From positions 1-8,703 of the forward strand of contig JBGZBP010000057.1 in assembly GCA_041844735.1 (NCBI GenBank): a stretch of 8,703 nucleotides of DNA, in the 5' to 3' direction. The notes under the pieces are model-generated. The model worked only from the letters and a program-made list of their open reading frames with translations, did not search any database and had not been told where the DNA came from. Positions 1 to 6,613 of this stretch are shown here, piece by piece. Each line of letters opens with the position of its first letter. Positions within the stretch are counted from its first letter, which is position 1. The position numbers and the translations under genes are program-made. Source of the DNA: CAJPNN01 sp041844735. GTDB lineage: Bacteria > Bacillota > Clostridia > Peptostreptococcales > Anaerovoracaceae.

Positions 1-128
1 AGTGCCTTAATGATGGTTTCTTCATCCACAAAATCGGTTGTCATCATATCAGGTTCTGCTAAAATAGCCGTGCTTAAATAATCTATATAATCTTTAACAT
101 TATCTATTGTAAGCTTTTTTATTTTCAT
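1..128 (-). CDS. GNAT-family N-acetyltransferase, N-terminal part (runs off left edge)
   Basis: Reading leftwards from an ATG at 128-126, 42 codons are open to the window edge, beginning MKIKKLTIDNVKDYIDYLST. The start is fixed by a strong GGAGG ribosome binding site a few bases upstream (plus-strand cctcc near 136-140). The opening pattern, a short beta strand followed by a helix and then a run with acidic residues and 'ETIIK', resembles the first strand and helix of GNAT acetyltransferases, which transfer acetyl from acetyl-CoA to an amine. The acetyl-CoA-binding motif lies outside the window, so the substrate cannot be judged and the family call rests on N-terminal resemblance only. It is transcribed divergently from the peptide cluster and has its own promoter candidate at 220-247. 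Confidence 0.6.
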   Translation of the reverse strand, partial: MKIKKLTIDNVKDYIDYLSTAILAEPDMMTTDFVDEETIIKA

Positions 129-219
129 TAGTCGTCCTCCGGATGTTAATTAGTTCTCCTGATGTTATTGCAGAAATTTTTATTATTTCCGTACGATTAA
201 TCTCTGTCTTCTCGCCTAA

Positions 220-247
220 ATTATACACTTTTCAAAGGAAATGTCGA
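220..247 (-). promoter_or_regulatory. Sigma-A-type promoter for the leftward acetyltransferase
   Basis: On the minus strand a perfect TATAAT (plus-strand 220-225) is preceded, after 16 bases, by TCGACA (242-247), one mismatch from TTGACA. Transcription would start around 213 and leave a leader of roughly 85 bases before the GGAGG and ATG of the acetyltransferase. The -35 box lies inside an 8-base palindrome TGTCGACA (242-249), which could be coincidental or an operator. Confidence 0.55.
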
Positions 248-293
248 CAATTATCCGCAACTTATAAAGCTGTATTTTGAGAAAAATAATATT

Positions 294-319
294 TTGATTT
301 TAAAAAAACATGATACAAT
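294..319 (+). promoter_or_regulatory. Candidate extended -10 promoter for the peptide cluster
   Basis: TGATACAAT at 311-319 is an extended -10 (TGn plus TACAAT, one mismatch from TATAAT). A TTGATT at 294-299 is only 14 bases upstream, too close for an ideal -35, but extended -10 promoters tolerate a poor -35. The start would lie near 326, leaving about 90 bases of leader before the peptide gene at 416. No better rightward promoter was seen between 320 and 416. Confidence 0.4.
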
Positions 320-371
320 ATGAAAAACGCACATGGCGCTATTTTTTGATAAGCTGCTTGTTTGCTTATGG

Positions 372-384
372 ACACTATCAGTGT
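372..384 (+). promoter_or_regulatory. Perfect palindrome, possible operator
   Basis: ACACTATCAGTGT is a 5-base inverted repeat around a 3-base centre, lying between the candidate promoter at 294-319 and the peptide start codon at 416. In RNA it would form only a weak hairpin. As DNA its size and place suit a repressor or response-regulator half-site pair. No regulator is encoded nearby, so the role is unproven. Confidence 0.25.
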
Positions 385-415
385 TTCGTAAAATGATATG
401 ATGAAAGAGGTCAAC

Positions 416-517
416 ATGAAATCCAGAATTAAGAAATTTTGGAAAGGTGAAATAGTGATTTACAGTGGTTGTACTTGTAGATCACAAAGGTGTAAAGATC
501 CAAAAATTAAACAGTAG
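416..517 (+). CDS. 33-aa cysteine-containing peptide, putative RiPP precursor
   Basis: ATG at 416 is preceded by a good ribosome binding site (AAAGAGG at 404-410, 5 bases before the start) and reads 33 codons to TAG at 515-517. The first half is basic and contains KKFWKGEIVIY. The second half carries three cysteines at residues 19, 21 and 26 in the core-like GCTCRSQRC and ends DPKIKQ. It sits directly upstream of a radical SAM maturase fragment and an ABC transporter pair, the usual order in radical SAM RiPP loci where Cys-rich precursors receive thioether bonds. I infer it is the precursor and that the C-terminal half is the core. The maturase is now truncated, so any product would be unmodified unless another enzyme acts in trans. 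No named family was recognised. A chance ORF cannot be excluded, but the ribosome binding site and placement argue against it. Confidence 0.55.
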   Translation: MKSRIKKFWKGEIVIYSGCTCRSQRCKDPKIKQ

Positions 518-520
518 TTT

Positions 521-543
521 TAGCGGGGATAATATCTCCGCTA
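521..543 (+). promoter_or_regulatory. Strong hairpin between peptide gene and maturase (attenuator-like)
   Basis: Bases 521-543 fold into a 10-pair stem (one G-U pair) with a 3-base loop. The arms are TAGCGGGGAT and ATCTCCGCTA. It begins three bases after the peptide stop codon and is not followed by a U tract, so it is probably not a full terminator. In peptide clusters such hairpins commonly reduce read-through or stabilise the upstream message so the precursor is made in excess over the enzymes. That role here is inferred from position. Confidence 0.5.
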
Positions 544-573
544 GTGATGGCGATTTATACGGGGGGGGGAAAG

Positions 574-1026
574 GTGAAAACGAAGTTAATTAGGCGGACT
601 TTGGTGAAGGAATTTGACGATTGCTTCTTTTTCTTTAATACATTTACTAATGTAACATTTGAGGCGAAGCGAGAAGAGAATATCTCGGTTCAGGAGTATA
701 TCGAACAAAATCAGGATGTACTGGTTGAAAATGGAGTGTTGTGTGTGTCAGATGAAGCGTATTATGAAATGATGGACTTTTTCTATTATAGAGATGCCAA
801 TAATACAAAGAGTATTGCAATAACCGATGCTCTTTCTTTTGACTGCAACTTGCGTTGTGTTTACTGCATGCAACAAAATACTCCTAACGTTGCAGTAAAG
901 CTTAGTCCCGAAGAGCGCATTTTGCTTTGGAAAAATATACTTGAAATTCTTAATGCAGAGGAATTGTCGGTTTGCTTATTTGGATTTTCATTTGTCACCA
1001 TCAGAACACATTTTAATTGTTGGTGA
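574..1026 (+). pseudogene. Radical SAM peptide maturase, truncated N-terminal remnant
   Basis: The best start is GTG at 574, a few bases after a G-rich ribosome binding site (561-573). GTG 544 and ATG 547 in the same frame lie against the hairpin and have no clear site. The first ~83 residues form an N-terminal region typical of peptide maturases. CNLRCVYC follows (Cys 91, 95, 98), the CxxxCxxC motif that binds the radical SAM 4Fe-4S cluster. The native protein stops at 'LSVCLFG' (about residue 137, base 984), exactly where the SAM-binding GGEP motif should follow. The remaining 13 codons to TGA 1024-1026 are out-of-frame ABC ATPase sequence. The rest of the barrel and any SPASM/auxiliary cluster domain are missing, so catalysis is very unlikely. 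The adjoining peptide gene and transporters indicate a RiPP maturase. Substrate and linkage type cannot be told. Confidence 0.8.
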
Positions 1027-1531
1027 AAATGGAGTCGGCAAGACGACTTTACTTAGACAGATTGCAAAGTTTATCCGCAAACAATCTTTAAAATCGGTAG
1101 TACATATTGAGCAGTTTCCACATATTTCGGATAAACGGCTTAAAGTTTCGGAGTATTTGTTCAATGAATACGGAATGCCTTATGATAATCAAGAAAGGAT
1201 TCATCAAAACTATTTTTGCAAAATTTCAGATTTTTTGAATCGAGAGGTTGAAACGCTATCCTTTGGCGAAAAGCAAAGACTACAGATTTCCGCTACTATG
1301 GAATCCAATTTTGATAGTAGAATGTGTATAGTTATTTTAGATGAACCGACAACACATATGGACAAATACACAAAGAAAATGTTTATGGACTGGGTGAATA
1401 CAATTTCGCTTTCTCTAATCATTTCAACTCATGATCCGGATGTTATACAAACTTTTAATGGAAATACATATCAACTCGTACGAGGAAAGGATGAGTCAGG
1501 ATGTTTATTGGTAAGACAATACGATGTTTAG
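983..1531 (+). pseudogene. ABC transporter-type ATPase domain, N-terminally truncated
   Basis: Frame-2 codons from the junction near 985 encode an ABC nucleotide-binding domain lacking its first ~30 residues. In a frame opening with TTG at 941, the motifs are Walker A GENGVGKTT (28-36), Q-loop Gln 58, signature LSFGE (106-110), Walker B VILDEP with Asp 134/Glu 135, and H-loop His 164. All catalytic elements remain, but the N-terminal strands are replaced by out-of-frame maturase sequence and no convincing start or ribosome binding site exists upstream (TTG 941 and ATG 953 both lack one). No membrane segment is present. LDEPTTHMD is reminiscent of ABC-F proteins, but a stand-alone exporter ATPase is equally possible. 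The 3' end overlaps the next gene by 31 bases, implying it was once a translationally coupled cistron of the same operon. It could still be made as an unstable fragment. Confidence 0.75.
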
Positions 1532-3270
1532 GACTGTTTGTTAAAAAAAGTCCGTTATATGCGGGTTTTTTGGTGCTGTTGGAGGTAAGCGCCGCGCTCC
1601 TCCTTCCAATTAATCTCTATTATATGTCTAAGCTTATAGAAACGGCGGTTATGGGGAGCGTGAATCTTGGGATTGCTGCGCTGTTTGCGGTGACGGAGCT
1701 GGTTCAAATCGTTATTTCGTATTACAAGAAAAAACTGTTCCTCCTTTTGAGTTTTCAAATGACTTATACGATGCAGAGAGCTTTTTTAGAAAAATGTAGT
1801 AGGCTTTCATTTGAGACATTCGGAAATGAAGATGCTCTGAATTTGCTTACATTGGCAGAGGAAGCGACGGATGGCGGAATGATGGAGCTTTTTTCCGGAA
1901 CGGTGGATTTTATCGGGAATGTCTTGAGACTTGGTGGGCTTATTTTCGTTTTTGCAATGACGGGTTTTGTGCTGCCAATTCTCTATCTCTTGCTTCTTCT
2001 TGTGATTATGGCGTTCGATTATAAGGCGATTCGCCTGATGAATGATATGTTTGAGAACCAGAGTGATAAGGAGCGGAGATTCCGATACTACGAAACAGAG
2101 CTTTCTGACAGGCACAGTCTATCCTATCTTAGGGCAATTCGGGGCTTAGAGTTCTTTAAGAAGAGAGTTGGTGCGCTGGCAAAGGAGTTTGGGCGAGAGC
2201 GCATCGGTGTGACGGTAAAAGCGCAGAAATACGCCATTCTCAGCAATACTATGATTCTAATTTGGTTTGTCGGGTCGATTGCGGTGCTCTCGTTTGGGGT
2301 ATACTATGGATGGTTTTCTCTGAGTATCTTTGTCGTATGCATATCGGCGCTTTCCACGGCGCTTGATGTGTCAGAGCATATTTCAGTAGGAATATCGGGA
2401 TTGGCTAAGGATGTGTTCTACATCGACAAATACCTCGAAATGATTGATTTGGAAGAAGAGGCGAGTGGACAGCCGAAATGCGAAAATACGGGTTTTTCGT
2501 GGGATACAGGCGTTCCGCTTATTGCGTTTGAAGACGTGTCATTTACCTATCCCGAGGGCGAAGTGCCGGTGCTAAATCATTTGAGTTTCACTATTCAGAA
2601 GGGTGAGAAAGTGTCTTTGGTCGGAGAAAATGGCAGCGGAAAGACAACCATCACAAAATTGATTTTAGGTCTCTATAAACCGACTGAGGGCCGGATAAAA
2701 ATTTCGGGGAAGGACATTTCTGAACTGCCTGTCAGCAAGCTTTATGAGATGTTTTCGGCGGTGTTTCAGGACTATGCGAGGTTTGATTTGACCTTAAAGG
2801 AGAATATCGCGTTATCGGATAAAATATCGGACGAAAGGGTGAGCGAATTGCTGAAAACTGTGGCAATGGATGAATTCCTTGGGCAGGAAAATTGCTTCCT
2901 GGGCAAAATGATGGAAGACAGCCTCGAACTGTCCGGCGGGCAGTGGCAGAAGCTTGCGATTGCAAGAGCGCTTTACCGTTCGGATGCATACATTCTGTTT
3001 GATGAACCTTTTTCTGCGGTGGATCCGGTGTCAGAAAGCGAACTTTATCATCAATTGATTTGTCTGATGGAAGAGAGGGGCTGCCTTCTCATTTCGCACA
3101 GACTGGGCAGTGCAAGGCTCGCGGACAGAATCATCGTCTTATCGGAAGGGCGAATTGTCGATGAGGGAACTCACGACACACTTATCCAAAGAGGCGGATT
3201 GTATTATCAGATGTATGAGGAACAAAGTAAGTGGTATCGGGAGGATGTGGGAAATGAAGACAATTTTTAG
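1501..3270 (+). CDS. ABC exporter half-transporter (fused permease and ATPase), first of a pair
   Basis: A 589-aa full-length half-transporter of the type that exports peptides, lipids or drugs. The N-terminal ~310 residues form the membrane domain with hydrophobic segments around 19-41, 55-73, 139-173 (two) and 245-290 (two). The ATPase domain starts near 340. Its motifs are Walker A GENGSGKTT (375-383), Q-loop Gln 423 in VFQDYARFDLTLKENI, signature LSGGQ (477-481), Walker B ILFDE with Asp 501/Glu 502, and His 533. The site is complete and looks catalytically competent. ATG 1501 is preceded by GGAAAGG about 10 bases upstream. The frame overlaps the truncated ATPase gene by 31 bases and the next half-transporter by 17, so the three were one coupled operon. 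No N-terminal C39 peptidase domain is present, so it would not cleave a leader. Pairing with the next gene as a heterodimer is inferred. The cargo may have been the cluster peptide. Confidence 0.9.
   Translation: MFIGKTIRCLGLFVKKSPLYAGFLVLLEVSAALLLPINLYYMSKLIETAVMGSVNLGIAALFAVTELVQIVISYYKKKLFLLLSFQMTYTMQRAFLEKCSRLSFETFGNEDALNLLTLAEEATDGGMMELFSGTVDFIGNVLRLGGLIFVFAMTGFVLPILYLLLLLVIMAFDYKAIRLMNDMFENQSDKERRFRYYETELSDRHSLSYLRAIRGLEFFKKRVGALAKEFGRERIGVTVKAQKYAILSNTMILIWFVGSIAVLSFGVYYGWFSLSIFVVCISALSTALDVSEHISVGISGLAKDVFYIDKYLEMIDLEEEASGQPKCENTGFSWDTGVPLIAFEDVSFTYPEGEVPVLNHLSFTIQKGEKVSLVGENGSGKTTITKLILGLYKPTEGRIKISGKDISELPVSKLYEMFSAVFQDYARFDLTLKENIALSDKISDERVSELLKTVAMDEFLGQENCFLGKMMEDSLELSGGQWQKLAIARALYRSDAYILFDEPFSAVDPVSESELYHQLICLMEERGCLLISHRLGSARLADRIIVLSEGRIVDEGTHDTLIQRGGLYYQMYEEQSKWYREDVGNEDNF
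2930..2963 (+). repeat. 34-base direct repeat, copy 1 (ABC signature of the first exporter)
   Basis: The stretch beginning TGTCCGGCGGGCAGTGG and ending CTTGCGATTGC occurs identically at 4809-4842. It encodes the ABC signature S-G-G-Q-W-Q-K-L-A-I-A in both exporters, in the same reading register, 1,879 bases apart. The flanking bases differ. Confidence 0.9.
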
Positions 3271-5122
3271 GGTCGAGAAACTGGTTTGGAAAACTGTGCC
3301 AAAAAGTGCCTTAGTTACCTTGCTTCACACTTTGATTTCCGGGCTTTTGCCCGCCGTTCTCAGCGGAACTGTTGCAAGCATTGTCGCGATAGTGACAACC
3401 GCTGGCAATCGGATAGAGAGTCTATACCTTCCAATGTTATTGTTGGCTGTTTTTTACCTTTTGAATTCCGTGATACAATCCATATACAGTATTGCAAACA
3501 ACGCGGGAGTGTTTGAATCCGTGAATCTGAGGCTCAGAGCGGATTTGTGCTGTAAAAAGTGCGAGTATCCACTGATTAACTTTGAAAATCCTGCGTTTCT
3601 TGATGAACTGCACAATGCGGAAACGGCTATCGAAGATGAGGAGCTTCCGATGCTGCATTATTCGCTGATGAACTATTTGGAGAGCATCATCAGTTTGGTT
3701 TCAGTGATGGTGGTTCTATCGTCTTATCATTATCTCCTCAGTGTTTTGGCGTTGGTAACGGTTTTTCCTGTGCTCGTCAATCGCTGGATTCGTGGCGCTT
3801 ATTTCAATGAGGTTCGCGAAAAAGAGTCAAAAAATGAGCGTAGGGCAGGAATTGTTAAAAAATACTTTTATATGGAACCACATGTGAAAGAAGTGAAAGT
3901 GCAGAATGCTTATGTACATTTGATGAAACATTGGGAAAGGTATGATGCAGAGAAGCGCAGCGAGCTGAAAGCTTATTTGTTAAAAGATTATATGCAGTTT
4001 GAATGCTGTTCTCTTATCAAGAGTGTCGGTTTTTTTGCTACTGTTATAATAATTGCATTTGGGATTTCGAATGGAAGCATAGAGAGCGGAGGTGCGGCGG
4101 CGGCGATCGTTGCTTTTACCTCGCTGCAGAATATTGCGTCCGAATTCTTTCGAACACTTGGAAATACGCGCTATTATATCCGAAGAGCTGCCCTTCTTTT
4201 GCAGTTTTTATATTGCATGGAGGGAGAAACAGGGAGCGGAGCGGATGCCCGTACCGGAGTGGAGACTGGCGCAGTAATTCATTCGAGAGAGGTGGTTGGA
4301 GATAGTACTCGTTCGAAAACTCACTACGTTTCTTCTTCAACGGCTTTGACTTCCCTCCCGGATGACACTGCTTTTTTGCTGGAAAATCTGTGTTTTCAGT
4401 ACCCTGATGTCGAGATATATTCTCTCGATGATGTGAGTCTTTCGATTAAAAAAGGCGAACGTGTGGCAATCGTGGGAATGAATGGCTCCGGTAAGACCAC
4501 TCTTCTTAAGGTACTTCTTGGTCAGTTTCCGCCAAGTGGTGGAGTATTTGCTGTTTCGCAAGATTTGAACAAGAAAATCGCGTATGTGCCGCAGAATGTG
4601 CCGAAGCTTAAAATTAAAGTAGGTGAATACCTCACTTTGGGATTGGAAGATTCGGAAACGGACTCACGCTTGGGAACAGCGGATCGGTCAATTGTTCGGG
4701 ATGTGTGCACCGTGCGGAAAGATGTCGCTTTAAGAGACGTGCTACAGGCGGTATCTCTTGATGCGGAACCGCACACCCTCTTAGGAAAGGAATTTGGCGG
4801 CATAGATTTGTCCGGCGGGCAGTGGCAGAAGCTTGCGATTGCGCGAAGCATGTTAGAGCATACGGATATTGCCTATTTCGATGAGGCGACTTCTGCAATA
4901 GATCCAATACAAGAGTCATTTATCCTGAAGAAGATGCTGGAGCTCACGCAAGGCAAGACGACATTTATAGTGACACATCGGCTTGCAATCTGCCCTCGCG
5001 TCGACCGCGTGATTCTGCTTGAAAAAGGCAGAGTTATCGCATCGGGAAGCCACCGTGAATTACTGAAAACGTCAAGCGTCTATAGAGACATGTATGAATT
5101 GCAGAGCAATCCGTATTTGTAG
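3254..5122 (+). CDS. ABC exporter half-transporter (fused permease and ATPase), second of a pair
   Basis: A 622-aa half-transporter. I chose ATG 3254 because GGGAGG (3239-3244) lies 9 bases upstream. An in-frame ATG at 3245 abuts that site, and longer frames would overlap the previous gene by 160 bases. Membrane segments lie around 20-50, 58-82, 143-175 (two) and 255-295 (two). The ATPase domain has Walker A GMNGSGKTT (408-416), Gln 447, LSGGQ (519-523), Walker B IAYFDE with Asp 543/Glu 544, and His 575, all intact. There are two oddities. A Ser/Thr/Gly-rich linker of about 50 residues (322-373) joins the domains, longer than in its partner. The helical region of the ATPase also carries about 26 extra residues (464-490) before the signature. 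A 17-base overlap with the preceding gene supports coupled translation and a heterodimer. No peptidase domain is present. Substrate unknown; export of the cluster peptide is inferred. Confidence 0.9.
   Translation: MKTIFRVEKLVWKTVPKSALVTLLHTLISGLLPAVLSGTVASIVAIVTTAGNRIESLYLPMLLLAVFYLLNSVIQSIYSIANNAGVFESVNLRLRADLCCKKCEYPLINFENPAFLDELHNAETAIEDEELPMLHYSLMNYLESIISLVSVMVVLSSYHYLLSVLALVTVFPVLVNRWIRGAYFNEVREKESKNERRAGIVKKYFYMEPHVKEVKVQNAYVHLMKHWERYDAEKRSELKAYLLKDYMQFECCSLIKSVGFFATVIIIAFGISNGSIESGGAAAAIVAFTSLQNIASEFFRTLGNTRYYIRRAALLLQFLYCMEGETGSGADARTGVETGAVIHSREVVGDSTRSKTHYVSSSTALTSLPDDTAFLLENLCFQYPDVEIYSLDDVSLSIKKGERVAIVGMNGSGKTTLLKVLLGQFPPSGGVFAVSQDLNKKIAYVPQNVPKLKIKVGEYLTLGLEDSETDSRLGTADRSIVRDVCTVRKDVALRDVLQAVSLDAEPHTLLGKEFGGIDLSGGQWQKLAIARSMLEHTDIAYFDEATSAIDPIQESFILKKMLELTQGKTTFIVTHRLAICPRVDRVILLEKGRVIASGSHRELLKTSSVYRDMYELQSNPYL
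4809..4842 (+). repeat. 34-base direct repeat, copy 2 (ABC signature of the second exporter)
   Basis: Identical to 2930-2963 and read in the same register. Recombination between the two would delete 1,879 bases and leave a single in-frame hybrid half-transporter. The shared codons suggest recent duplication, gene conversion or strong constraint. Confidence 0.9.
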
Positions 5123-5130
5123 GGTAATGC

Positions 5131-5197
5131 GCAGGTGCGGCAGAACTCGAATTTTGGCTGTGCCTGCAAATATGGCGGCAGCGGTGGTTTCCGCATG
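5131..5197 (+). terminator. Two hairpins after the ABC operon, possible transcript end
   Basis: GCAGGTGCGGC (5131-5141) pairs with GCTGTGCCTGC (5157-5167) over 11 positions, three of them G-U, around a 15-base loop. A second small stem, CAGCGG with CCGC(A)TG at 5179-5197, follows. Neither is followed by a strong U run, only by the A/T-rich attttaattt further on. They sit at the right place to end or stabilise the ABC transcript, but a canonical intrinsic terminator is not evident. Confidence 0.35.
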
Positions 5198-5251
5198 TAA
5201 CAGCATATTTTAATTTCGTGCACAGATTTCGGGATTTTGTGTGTAGTTTTT

Positions 5252-5280
5252 ATTACAATTTTTTCTTTTTGCGCTATAAT
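5252..5280 (+). promoter_or_regulatory. Promoter of the abiE remnant
   Basis: A perfect TATAAT at 5275-5280 is preceded, with a 17-base spacer, by ATTACA (5252-5257), a partial match to TTGACA. Transcription would begin near 5287 and leave about 55 bases before the abiEi start at 5343. Confidence 0.55.
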
Positions 5281-5285
5281 GAATC

Positions 5286-5312
5286 CGAACACATATACTA
5301 TTTTCGTGTGCG
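5286..5312 (+). promoter_or_regulatory. Imperfect inverted repeat at the abiE transcription start, possible AbiEi operator
   Basis: CGAACAC (5286-5292) and GTGTGCG (5306-5312) form an inverted repeat matching at 6 of 7 positions, just downstream of the -10 box. AbiEi antitoxins of the AbiE family are known to repress their own operon by binding inverted repeats near the promoter. This repeat is short and AT-rich spacers make chance matches possible, so it is only a candidate. Confidence 0.25.
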
Positions 5313-5342
5313 TAAATTTTATGATTGAAAGAAGGTGAGCGA

Positions 5343-5866
5343 GTGTACATCCGAGAGCAAGTAAAAGAAGTCATTATCAATAAAGGCGGCATTGCAAAAT
5401 CTGCTGATTTTGTCGCTGCCGGAATCAGAGCGGTCGACATCGTAAATCTGTGCAACGCCGGCTTTCTTAATCGTGTGCGTCACGGCTATTATGAACTTGC
5501 TGAAAAAAGTGTAGCTTCCGAGGAACAGCTTCTTGCAACTCACGTTTCGAAAGGAATTGTTTGCGTTGAATCCGCTCTTTTTCATTATGGCTACTGCGAC
5601 TTTGCTCCACGCAAGTGGTCAATCGCAATCCCTCGTTCTATGTCTAGAACAAAACTGAATGTGGATGTTCTCGCACTGCAGCCTTATTATGTTCAGGCGG
5701 AACTGTACGATTTGGGTAAAACTACAGATGACTTATGGCGTCACGCTTCTTGTATATGACCGCGAACTCACCATCTGCGATTGTTTCAAATACCGTTCTG
5801 CATACGCAAAAAAGCTTCGTGTACAAACAGGTCACCGAATTGATGGAAGTACTGCTTAATGGCTGA
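5343..5866 (+). pseudogene. abiEi: AbiEi-family antitoxin, frameshifted and internally deleted
   Basis: GTG 5343 is preceded by GAAGGTGAG at good spacing; an upstream in-frame TTG at 5325 has no such site. The N-terminal ~50 residues (GGIAKSADFVAAGIR, then LCNAGFLNRVRHGYYEL) are the winged helix-turn-helix typical of AbiEi, the antitoxin and autorepressor of the type IV AbiE phage-defence module. The following FAPRKWSIAIPRS stretch also fits. Three lesions are visible: a frameshift near 5730-5734, after which YGVTLLVYDRELTICDCF continues in the +1 frame; an in-frame loss of roughly 30 codons between KYR (to ~5794) and YAKKLRV; and a 2-base loss near 5820 before YKQVTELMEVLLNG. The native stop is TGA 5864-5866, overlapping the abiEii ATG. 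The intact frame now ends at 5759. Loss of the C-terminal half should abolish neutralisation, though the DNA-binding domain could still be made. Confidence 0.85.
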
Positions 5867-6613
5867 TATTGCTGCATCTGTGATTGCAAGACTGAAAAAT
5901 AAGGCTGCTGAAAGCGGAAGAAGCTATCAGCTTTGTCTGCAGCTCTTTTGCTAGGAGGAGTTTCTGCGCCGTTTGGAAAATCCAAATATGCAGAAAATCT
6001 TGTGTTGAAAGGCGGATTGTTTATCTATTCCCTTACTACTGACTTTGATAGCCGAGTAACAGTTGATGTGGACTTTTTGCTCCGGTAAATGCCCAACACA
6101 CCCGAGCAGTTGAAAATCGTGTTGGAGGCAATTATTGCAACACCTACCGAAAACGATTTTATCACTTTTGAGATAAAAGATGTTGCTCCTATTGCCGTTG
6201 CAAAAAAGTATGCAGGAATCGGCGCATCGGTGGTCGCCTGCATTAAAAACACGAAAACACCGTTCAGTATTGATTGCGGTGTGGGGGATGTCATCGTACC
6301 GAAACAGGAAAAACGAAAAATCCCGACACAGCTTTCCGGCTTTGACGCCCCGACAGTAAATACATATTCCCTTGAAACAACCATTGCCGAGAAAATAGAC
6401 GCTATTCTCAGTCTAATGGAATTTTCCGGCAGGATGAAAGATTACTGCTATCTTGTTAATAAATTTGATTTTGACGGAGCCACGCTGACGGAAGCGCTGA
6501 AAAAGACTTTTGAAAACCGCGGGCATAGCTTTACCGTTGAACAGTTTGAGCAGGTAATGGGCTTTGACATTGACGGCGCAATGCAGAAGAAATGGAAAGC
6601 CTTTAGCAGATAA
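5859..6613 (+). pseudogene. abiEii: AbiEii-family nucleotidyltransferase toxin, multiply interrupted
   Basis: ATG 5859 overlaps the abiEi stop by 8 bases, the expected bicistronic arrangement. Reading gives MADIAASVIARLKNK and a homologue of AbiEii (DUF1814), a nucleotidyltransferase-fold toxin. The lesions are TAG 5952-5954 after LCLQLFC (probably from CAG); a 1-base loss in the A run 5977-5980; and TAA 6086-6088 after VDVDFLLR (probably from CAA). Between these, LKGGLFIYSL and DVDF correspond to the conserved KGG and DxD-type active-site motifs. The longest open piece, 6089-6613, covers the C-terminal half with the conserved TTIAEK segment and FSGRMKDY. There the usual KDxYDI motif has lost about three residues (KDYCYLV), removing a conserved Asp. 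The 3' end stops at KKWKAFSR, short of the usual C-terminus, at a junction near 6610. Clearly a dead toxin. Confidence 0.85.

Noticed and set aside
394..402. TGATATGAT as an extended -10 promoter just before the peptide gene.
   Set aside because: The transcript would begin around 409, overlapping or removing the ribosome binding site for ATG 416, and no -35 box is at the right distance.
544..573. Start of the maturase at GTG 544 or ATG 547.
   Set aside because: Both lie against the stable hairpin 521-543, have no clear ribosome binding site, and would put the G9 tract in the coding region. GTG 574 fits better.
3110..3253. Longer version of the second exporter starting 48 codons upstream.
   Set aside because: It would overlap the previous gene by 160 bases with no ribosome binding site, while ATG 3254 has GGGAGG at proper spacing and begins where the family does.
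4116..4919. Several minus-strand open frames of 70-110 codons within the second exporter.
   Set aside because: They are opposite-strand shadows of a well-supported gene with full ABC motifs, and have no start signals or recognisable protein features.
5952..6088. In-frame TAG and TAA at probable Gln codons in abiEii could suggest stop-codon recoding.
   Set aside because: Frameshifts and deletions occur in the same gene and in abiEi, and neighbouring genes use TAG and TAA as normal stops, so simple decay explains it.
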